DNA of 64,000 nt, taken from contig OX940863.1 of NCBI GenBank assembly GCA_954871525.1, positions 42,208,501 through 42,272,500 of the forward strand, written 5' to 3'. Of the stretch, positions 51,097 to 62,000 are shown piece by piece. Source of the DNA: Parietaria judaica. Lineage: Eukaryota; Streptophyta; Magnoliopsida; Rosales; Urticaceae. The notes beneath the pieces are model-generated. The model did no database searches. It was not told the origin of the DNA and saw only the letters and a program-made list of their open reading frames with translations. Position 1 is the stretch's first letter. Every line of letters starts with the position of its first letter. The translations under genes and the position numbers were made by a program.

Positions 51097-54000
51097 AGAG
51101 TTATTTCGCGTAAAATGGGAAAAAGACTCAGTTTTTTTTGGAAGACGCGTTATTTGTTGAAACTAGATTTTTAGAGAGCTCGAAAAAATTTCAATGCCAA
51201 AACAAACCCAATTTATAATAATACCACCATAAAGAAGGTCTAGGAACTCAAATTTCATCAAGAACTTATCGTATTTGCTCTCGTAAGAAAACCAATTTTT
51301 AACACTTTTCGTTAAAAGTTTTAACCCATTAACGGCTTGATATAGAAACTAGGAGACAGCTCTTCGCCGTTTAGGTATTAAAATAAGTAAATGTGATACA
51401 ATTACACATGATTAAGATTTTTGAAGTTCATTTGTCGTTTAAAATATCGTTTAACTAGGGTTCTTTCTCGGAAAATGGGAAAAAGACTCAGTTTTTTTTG
51501 GAGCACGCATTAATTGTTGAAACTGGATTTTAAGAGAGCTCCAAAAACTTTTAATGCCAAAACTAACCCAATTTATAATAATACCACCCTAAAGAAGGTC
51601 TAGCAACTCAAATTTCATCAAGAACGCATCGTATTTGCTCTCGTAAGATAACCAATTTTTAACACTTTTCGGTAAAGATTTTAACCCGTTCTCGGCTTCA
51701 TATAGAAACTAGGAGATAGTGCTTCGCAATTTAGGGATTAAAATAATTTAATGTAATACAATCACACATTATTAAGCATTTTTAAGTTCATTTTTTGTTT
51801 AAAATATCTTTTAATTAGAGTTCTTTCGCGTAAAATGGGAAAAAGACTCAGTTTTTTTTGGAGGACGCGTTAATTGTTGAAACTAGATTTTAAGAGAGCT
51901 CGAAAAAATTTCAATGCCAAAACAAACCCAATTTATAATAATACCACCATGAAGAAGGTCTAGGAACTCAAATTTCATCAAGAACGCATCGTATTTGCTC
52001 TCGTAAGAAAACCAATTTTTAACACTTTTCGTTAAAAGTTTTAACCCATTAACGGCTTGATATAGAAACTAGGAGACAACTCTTCGATGTTTAGGTATTA
52101 AAATAAGTAAATGTGATACAATTACACATGATTAAGATTTTTGAAGTTCATTTGTTGTTTAAAATATCGGTTAACTAGGGCTCTTTCTCGGAAAATAGGA
52201 AAAAGACTCAGTTTTTTTTTGGAGCACGCATTAATTGTTGAAACAGGATTTTAAGAGAGCTCCAAAAACTTTTAATGCCAAAACTAACCCAATTTATAAT
52301 AATACCACCCTAAAGAAGGTCTAGAAACTCTAATTTCATCAAGAACGCATCGTATTTGCTCTCGTAAGATAACCAATTTTTAATACTTTTCGGTAAAGAT
52401 TTTAACCTGTTCACGGCTTCATATAGAAACTAGGATATAGTGCTTCGCAATTTAGGGATTAAAATAATTTAATGTAATAACATTACACATTATTAAGCAT
52501 TTTTAAGTTCATTTTTTGTTTAAAATATCTTTTAATTAGAGTTATTTCGCGTAAAATGGGAAAAAGACTCAGTTTTTTTTGGAAGACGCGTTATTTGTTG
52601 AAACTAGATTTTTAGAGAGCTCGAAAAAATTTCAATGCCAAAACAAACCCAATTTAAAATAATACCACCATAAATAAGGTCTAGGAACTCAAATTTCATC
52701 AAGAACTTATCGTATTTGCTCTCGTAAGAAAACCAATTTTTAACACTTTTCGTTAAAAGTTTTAACCCATTAACGGCTTGATATAGAAACTAGGAGACAG
52801 CTCTTCGCCGTTTAGGTATTAAAATAAGTAAATGTGATACAATTACACATGATTAAGATTTTTGAAGTTCATTTGTCGTTTAAAATATCGTTTAACTAGG
52901 GTTCTTTCTCGGAAAATGGGAAAAAGACTCAGTTTTTTTTGGAGCACGCATTAATTGTTGAAACTGGATTTTAAGAGAGCTCCAAAAACTTTTAATGCCA
53001 AAACTAACCCAATTTATAATAATACCACCCTAAAGAAGGTCTAGCAACTCAAATTTCATCAAGAACGCATCGTATTTGCTCTCGTAAGATAACCAATTTT
53101 TAACACTTTTCGGTAAAGATTTTAACCCGTTCTCGGCTTCATATAGAAACTAGGAGATAGTGCTTCGCAATTTAGGGATTAAAATAATTTAATGTAATAA
53201 AATCACACATTATTAAGCATTTTTAAGTTCATTTTTTGTTTAAAATATCTTTTAATTAGAGTTCTTTCGCGTAAAATGGGAAAAAGACTCAGTTTTTTTT
53301 GGAGGACGCGTTAATTGTTGAAACTAGATTTTAAGAGAGCTCGAAAAAATTTCAATGCCAAAACAAACCCAATTTATAATAATACCACCATAAAGAAGGT
53401 CTAGGAACTCAAATTTCATCAAGAACGCATCGTATTTGCTCTCGTAAGAAAACCAATTTTTAACACTTTTCGTTAAAAGTTTTAACCCATTAACGGCTTG
53501 ATATAGAAACTAGGAGACAACTCTTCGCTGTTTAGGTATTAAAATAAGTAAATGTGATACAATTACACATGATTAAGATTTTTGAAGTTCATTTGTTGTT
53601 TAAAATATCGTTTAACTAGGGCTCTTTCTCGGAAAATGGGAAAAAGACTCAGTTTTTTTTTGGAGCACGCATTAATTGTTGAAACAGGATTTTAAGAGAG
53701 CTCCAAAAACTTTTAATGCCAAAACTAACCCAATTTATAATAATACCACCCTAAAGAAGGTCTAGAAACTCTAATTTCATCAAGAACGCATCGTATTTGC
53801 TCTCGTAAGATAACCAATTTTTAACACTTTTCGGTAAAGATTTTAACCTGTTCACGGCTTCATATAGAAACTAGGATATAGTGCTTCGCAATTTAGGGAT
53901 TAAAATAATTTAATGTAATAACATTACACATTATTAAGCATTTTTAAGTTCATTTTTTGTTTAAAATATCTTTTAATTAGAGTTATTTCGCGTAAAATGG

Positions 54001-57000
54001 GAAAAAGACTCAGTTTTTTTTGGAAGACGCGTTATTTGTTGAAACTAGATTTTTAGAGAGCTCGAAAAAATTTCAATGCCAAAACAAACCCAATTTATAA
54101 TAATACCACCATAAAGAAGGTCTAGGAACTAAAATTTCATCAAGAACTTATCGTATTTGCTCTCGTAAGAAAACCAATTTTTAACACTTTTCGTTAAAAG
54201 TTTTAACCCATTAACGGCTTGATATAGAAACTAGGAGACAGCTCTTCGCCGTTTAGGTATTAAAATAAGTAAATGTGATACAATTACACATGATTAAGAT
54301 TTTTGAAGTTCATTTGTCGTTTAAAATATCGTTTAACTAGGGTTCTTTCTCGGAAAATGGGAAAAAGACTCAGTTTTTTTTGGAGCACGCATTAATTGTT
54401 GAAACTGGATTTTAAGAGAGCTCCAAAAACTTTTAATGCCAAAACTAACCCAATTTATAATAATACCACCCTAAAGAAGGTCTAGCAACTCAAATTTCAT
54501 CAAGAACGCATCGTATTTGCTCTCGTAAGATAACCAATTTTTAACACTTTTCGGTAAAGATTTTAACCCGTTCTCGGCTTCATATAGAAACTAGGAGATA
54601 GTGCTTCGCAATTTAGGGATTAAAATAATTTAATGTAATACAATCACACATTATTAAGCATTTTTAAGTTCATTTTTTGTTTAAAATATATTTTAATTAG
54701 AGTTCTTTCGCGTAAAATGGGAAAAAGACTCAGTTTTTTTTGGAGGACGCGTTAATTGTTGAAACTAGATTTTAAGAGAGCTCGAAAAAATTTCAATGCC
54801 AAAACAAACCCAATTTATAATAATACCACCATGAAGAAGGTCTAGGAACTCAAATTTCATCAAGAACGCATCGTATTTGCTCTCGTAAGAAAACCAATTT
54901 TTAACACTTTTCGTTAAAAGTTTTAACCCATTAACGGCTTGATATATAAACTAGGAGACAACTCTTCGATGTTTAGGTATTAAAATAAGTAAATGTGATA
55001 CAATTACACATGATTAAGATTTTTGAAGTTCATTTGTTGTTTAAAATATCGTTTAACTAGGGCTCTTTCTCGGAAAATGGGAAAAAGACTCAGTTTTTTT
55101 TTTGGAGCACGCATTAATTGTTGAAACAGGATTTTAAGAGAGCTCCAAAAACTTTTAATGCCAAAACTAACCCAATTTATAATAATACCACCCTAAAGAA
55201 GGTCTAGAAACTCTAATTTCATCAAGAACGCATCGTATTTGCTCTCGTAAGATAACCAATTTTTAACACTTTTCGGTAAAGATTTTAACCTGTTCACGGC
55301 TTCATATAGAAACTAGGATATAGTGCTTCGCAATTTAGGGATTAAAATAATTTAATGTAATAAAATTACACATTATTAAGCATTTTTAAGTTCATTTTTT
55401 GTTTAAAATATCTTTTAATTAGAGTTATTTCGCGTAAAATGGGAAAAAGACTCAGTTTTTTTTGGAGGACGCGTTATTTGTTGAAACTAGATTTTTTGAG
55501 AGCTCGAAAAAATTTCAATGCCAAAACAAACCTAATTTATAATAATACCACCATAAAGAAGGTCTAGGAACTCAAATTTCATCAAGAACTTATCATATTT
55601 GCTCTCGTAAGAAAACCAATTTTTAACACTTTTCGTTAAAAGTTTTAACCCATTAACGGCTTGATATAGAAACTAGGAGACAGCTCTTCGCCGTTTAGGT
55701 ATTAAAATAAGTAAATGTGATACAATTACACATGATTAAGATTTTTGAAGTTCATTTGTCGTTTAAAATATCGTTTAACTAGGGTTCTTTCTCGGAAAAT
55801 GGGAAAAAGACTCAGTTTTTTTTGGAGCACGCATTAATTGTTGAAACTGGATTTTAAGAGAGCTCCAAAAACTTTTAATGCCAAAACTAACCCAATTTAT
55901 AATAATACCACCCTAAAGAAGGTCTAGCAACTCAAATTTCATCAAGAACGCATCGTATTTGCTCTCGTAAGATAACCAATTTTTAACACTTTTCGGTAAA
56001 GATTTTAACCCGTTCTCGGCTTCATATAGAAACTAGGAGATAGTGCTTCGCAATTTAGGGATTAAAATAATTTAATGTAATACAATCACACATTATTAAG
56101 CATTTTTAAGTTAATTTTTTGTTTAAAATATCTTTTAATTAGAGTTCTTTCGCGTAAAATGGGAAAAAGACTCAGTTTTTTTTGGAGGACGCGTTAATTG
56201 TTGAAACTAGATTTTAAGAGAGCTCGAAAAAATTTCAATGCCAAAACAAACCCAATTTATAATAATACCACCATGAAGAAGGTCTAGGAACTCAAATTTC
56301 ATCAAGAACGCATCGTATTTGCTCTCGTAAGAAAACCAATTTTTAACACTTTTCGTTAAAAGTTTTAACCCATTAACGGCTTGATATAGAAACTAGGAGA
56401 CAACTCTTCGATGTTTAGGTATTAAAATAAGTAAATGTGATACAATTACACATGATTAAGATTTTTGAAGTTCATTTGTTGTTTAAAATATCGTTTAACT
56501 AGGGCTCTTTCTCGGAAAATGGGAAAAAGACTCAGTTTTTTTTTGGAGCACGCATTAATTGTTGAAACAGGATTTTAAGAGAGCTCCAAAAACTTTTAAT
56601 GCCAAAACTAACCCAATTTATAATAATACCACCCTAAAGAAGGTCTAGAAACTCTAATTTCATCAAGAACGCATCGTATTTGCTCTCGTAAGATAACCAA
56701 TTTTTAACACTTTTCGGTAAAGATTTTAACCTGTTCACGGCTTCATATAGAAACTAGGATATAGTGCTTCGCAATTTAGGGATTAAAATAATTTAATGTA
56801 ATAACATTACACATTATTAAGCATTTTTAAGTTCATTTTTTGTTTAAAATATCTTTTAATTAGAGTTATTTCGCGTAAAATGGGAAAAAGACTCAGTTTT
56901 TTTTGGAGGACGCGTTATTTGTTGAAACTAGATTTTTAGAGAGCTCGAAAAAATTTCAATGCCAAAAAAAACCTAATTTATAATAATACCACCATAAAGA

Positions 57001-59022
57001 AGGTCTAGGAACTCAAATTTCATCAAGAACTTATCGTATTTGCTCTCGTAAGAAAACCAATTTTTAACACTTTTCGTTAAAAGTTTTAACCCATTAACGG
57101 CTTGATATAGAAACTAGGAGACAGCTCTTCGCCGTTTAGGTATTAAAATAAGTAAATGTGATACAATTACACATGATTAAGATTTTTGAAGTTCATTTGT
57201 CGTTTAAAATATCGTTTAACTAGGGTTCTTTCTCGGAAAATGGGAAAAAGACTCAGTTTTTTTTGGAGCACGCATTAATTGTTGAAACTGGATTTTAAGA
57301 GAGCTCCAAAAACTTTTAATGCCAAAACTAACCCAATTTATAATAATACCACCCTAAAGAAGGTCTAGCAACTCAAATTTCATCAAGAACGCATCGTATT
57401 TGCTCTCGTAAGATAACCAATTTTTAACACTTTTCGGTAAAGATTTTAACCCGTTCTCGGCTTCATATAGAAACTAGAAGATAGTGCTTCGCAATTTAGG
57501 GATTAAAATAATTTAATGTAATACAATCACACATTATTAAGCATTTTTAAGTTCATTTTTTGTTTAAAATATCTTTTAATTAGAGTTCTTTCGCGTAAAA
57601 TGGGAAAAAGACTCAGTTTTTTTTGGAGGACGCGTTAATTGTTGAAACTAGATTTTAAGAGAGCTCGAAAAAATTTCAATGCCAAAACAAACCCAATTTA
57701 TAATAATACCACCATGAAGAAGGTCTAGGAACTCAAATTTCATCAAGAACGCATCGTATTTGCTCTCGTAAGAAAACCAATTTTTAACACTTTTCGTTAA
57801 AAGTTTTAACCCATTAACGGCTTGATATAGAAACTAGGAGACAACTCTTCGATGTTTAGGTATTAAAATAAGTAAATCTGATACAATTACACATGATTAA
57901 GATTTTTGAAGTTCATTTGTTGTTTAAAATATCGTTTAACTAGGGCTCTTTCTCGGAAAATGGGAAAAAGACTCAGTTTTTTTTTGGAGCACGCATTAAT
58001 TGTTGAAACAGGATTTTAAGAGAGCTCCAAAAACTTTTAATGCCAAAACTAACCCAATTTATAATAATACCACCCTAAAGAAGGTCTAGAAACTCTAATT
58101 TCATCAAGAACGCATCGTATTTGCTCTCGTAAGATAACCAATTTTTAATACTTTTCGGTAAAGATTTTAACCTGTTCACGGCTTCATATAGAAACTAGGA
58201 TATAGTGCTTCGCAATTTAGGGATTAAAATAATTTAATGTAATAACATTACACATTATTAAGCATTTTTAAGTTCATTTTTTGTTTAAAATATCTTTTAA
58301 TTAGAGTTATTTCGCGTAAAATGGGAAAAAGACTCAGTTTTTTTTGGAAGACGCGTTATTTGTTGAAACTAGATTTTTAGAGAGCTCGAAAAAATTTCAA
58401 TGCCAAAACAAACCCAATTTATAATAATACCACCATAAAAAAGGTCTAGGAACTCAAATTTCATCAAGAACTTATCGTATTTGCTCTCGTAAGAAAACCA
58501 ATTTTTAACACTTTTCGTTAAAAGTTTTAACCCATTAACGGCTTGATATAGAAACTAGGAGACAGCTCTTCGCCGTTTAGGTATTAAAATAAGTAAATGT
58601 GATACAATTACACATGATTAAGATTTTTGAAGTTCATTTGTCGTTTAAAATATCGTTTAACTAGGGTTCTTTCTCGGAAAATGGGAAAAAGACTCAGTTT
58701 TTTTTGGAGCACGCATTAATTGTTGAAACTGGATTTTAAGAGAGCTCCAAAAACTTTTAATGCCAAAACTAACCCAATTTATAATAATACCACCCTAAAG
58801 AAGGTCTAGCAACTCAAATTTCATCAAGAACGCATCGTATTTGCTCTCGTAAGATAACCAATTTTTAACACTTTTCGGTAAAGATTTTAACCCGTTCTCG
58901 GCTTCATATAGAAACTAGGAGATAGTGCTTCGCAATTTAGGGATTAAAATAATTTAATGTAATACAATCACACATTATTAAGCATTTTTAAGTTCATTTT
59001 TTGTTTAAAATATCTTTTAATT

Positions 59023-62000
59023 AGAGTTCTTTCGCGTAAAATGGGAAAAAGACTTAGTTTTTTTTGGAGGACGCGTTAATTGTTGAAACTAGATTTTAAG
59101 AGAGCTCGAAAAAATTTCAATGCCAAAACAAACCCAATTTATAATAATACCACCATAAAGAAGGTCTAGGAACTCAAATTTCATCAAGAACGCATCGTAT
59201 TTGCTCTCGTAAGAAAACCAATTTTTAACACTTTTCGTTAAAAGTTTTAACCCATTAACGGCTTGATATAGAAACTAGGAGACAACTCTTCGATGTTTAG
59301 GTATTAAAATAAGTAAATGTGATACAATTACACATGATTAAGATTTTTGAAGTTCATTTGTTGTTTAAAATATCGTTTAACTAGGGCTCTTTCTCGGAAA
59401 ATGGGAGAAAGACTCAGTTTTTTTTTGGAGCACGCATTAATTGTTGAAACAGGATTTTAAGAGAGCTCCAAAAACTTTTAATGCCAAAACTAACCCAATT
59501 TATAATAATACCACCCTAAAGAAGGTCTAGAAACTCTAATTTCATCAAGAACGCATCGTATTTGCTCTCGTAAGATAACCAATTTTTAACACTTTTCGGT
59601 AAAGATTTTAACCTGTTCACGGCTTCATATAGAAACTAGGATATAGTGCTTCGCAATTTAGGGATTAAAATAATTTAATGTAATAACATTACACATTATT
59701 AAGCATTTTTAAGTTCATTTTTTGTTTAAAATATCTTTTAATTAGAGTTATTTCGCGTAAAATGGGAAAAAGACTCAGTTTTTTTTGGAAGACGCGTTAT
59801 TTGTTGAAACTAGATTTTTAGAGAGCTCGAAAAAATTTCAATGCCAAAACAAACCCAATTTATAATAATACCACCATAACGAAGGTCTAGGAACTCAAAT
59901 TTCATCAAGAACTTATCGTATTTGCTCTCGTAAGAAAACCAATTTTTAACACCTTTCGTTAAAAGTTTTAACCCATTAACGGCTTGATATAGAAACTAGG
60001 AGACAACTCTTCGCCGTTTAGGTATTAAAATAAGTAAATGTGATACAATTACACATGATTAAGATTTTTGAAGTTCATTTGTCGTTTAAAATATCGTTTA
60101 ACTAGGGTTCTTTCTCGGAAAATGGGAAAAAGACTCAGTTTTTTTTGGAGCACGCATTAATTGTTGAAACTGGATTTTAAGAGAGCTCCAAAAACTTTTA
60201 ATGCCAAAACTAACCCAATTTATAATAATACCACCCTAAAGAAGGTCTAGCAACTCAAATTTCATCAAGAACGCATCGTATTTGCTCTCGTAAGATAACC
60301 AATTTTTAACACTTTTCGGTAAAGATTTTAACCCGTTCTCGGCTTCATATAGAAACTAGGAGATAGTGCTTCGCAATTTAGGGATTAAAATAATTTAATG
60401 TAATACAATCACACATTATTAAGCATTTTTAAGTTCATTTTTTGTTTAAAATATCTTTTAATTAGAGTTCTTTCGCGTAAAATGGGAAAAAGACTCAGTT
60501 TTTTTTGGAGGACGCGTTAATTGTTGAAACTAGATTTTAAGAGAGCTCGAAAAAATTTCAATGCCAAAACAAACCCAATTTATAATAATACCACCATAAA
60601 GAAGGTCTAGGAACTCAAATTTCATCAAGAACGCATCGTATTTGCTCTCGTAAGAAAACCAATTTTTAACACTTTTCGTTAAAAGTTTTAACCCATTAAC
60701 GGCTTGATATAGAAACTAGGAGACAACTCTTCGATGTTTAGGTATTAAAATAAGTAAATGTGATACAATTACACATGATTAAGATTTTTGAAGTTCATTT
60801 GTTGTTTAAAATATCGTTTAACTAGGGCTCTTTCTCGGAAAATGGGAGAAAGACTCAGTTTTTTTTTGGAGCACGCATTAATTGTTGAAACAGGATTTTA
60901 AGAGAGCTCCAAAAACTTTTAATGCCAAAACTAACCCAATTTATAATAATACCACCCTAAAGAAGGTCTAGAAACTCTAATTTCATCAAGAACGCATCGT
61001 ATTTGCTCTCGTAAGATAACCAATTTTTAATACTTTTCGGTAAAGATTTTAACCTGTTCACGGCTTCATATAGAAACTAGGATATAGTGCTTCGCAATTT
61101 AGGGATTAAAATAATTTAATGTAATAACATTACACATTATTAAGCATTTTTAAGTTCATTTTTTGTTTAAAATATCTTTTAATTAGAGTTATTTCGCGTA
61201 AAATGGGAAAAAGACTCAGTTTTTTTTGGAAGACGCGTTATTTGTTGAAACTAGATTTTTAGAGAGCTCGAAAAAATTTCAATGCCAAAATAAACCCAAT
61301 TTATAATAATACCACCATAACGAAGGTCTAGGAACTCAAATTTCATCAAGAACTTATCGTATTTGCTCTCGTAAGAAAACCAATTTTTAACACCTTTCGT
61401 TAAAAGTTTTAACCCATTAACGGCTTGATATAGAAACTAGGAGACAGCTCTTCGCCGTTTAGGTATTAAAATAAGTAAATGTGATACAATTACACATGAT
61501 TAAGATTTTTGAAGTTCATTTGTCGTTTAAAATATCGTTTAACTAGGGTTCTTTCTCGGAAAATGGGAAAAAGACTCAGTTTTTTTTGGAGCACGCATTA
61601 ATTGTTGAAACTGGATTTTAAGAGAGCTCCAAAAACTTTTAATGCCAAAACTAACCCAATTTATAATAATACCACCCTAAAGAAGGTCTAGCAACTCAAA
61701 TTTCATCAAGAACGCATCGTATTTGCTCTCGTAAGATAACCAATTTTTAACACTTTTCGGTAAAGATTTTAACCCGTTCTCGGCTTCATATAGAAACTAG
61801 GAGATAGTGCTTCGCAATTTAGGGATTAAAATAATTTAATGTAATACAATCACACATTATTAAGCATTTTTAAGTTCATTTTTTGTTTAAAATATCTTTT
61901 AATTAGAGTTCTTTCGCGTAAAATGGGAAAAAGACTCAGTTTTTTTTGGAGGACGCGTTAATTGTTGAAACTAGATTTTAAGAGAGCTCGAAAAAATTTC

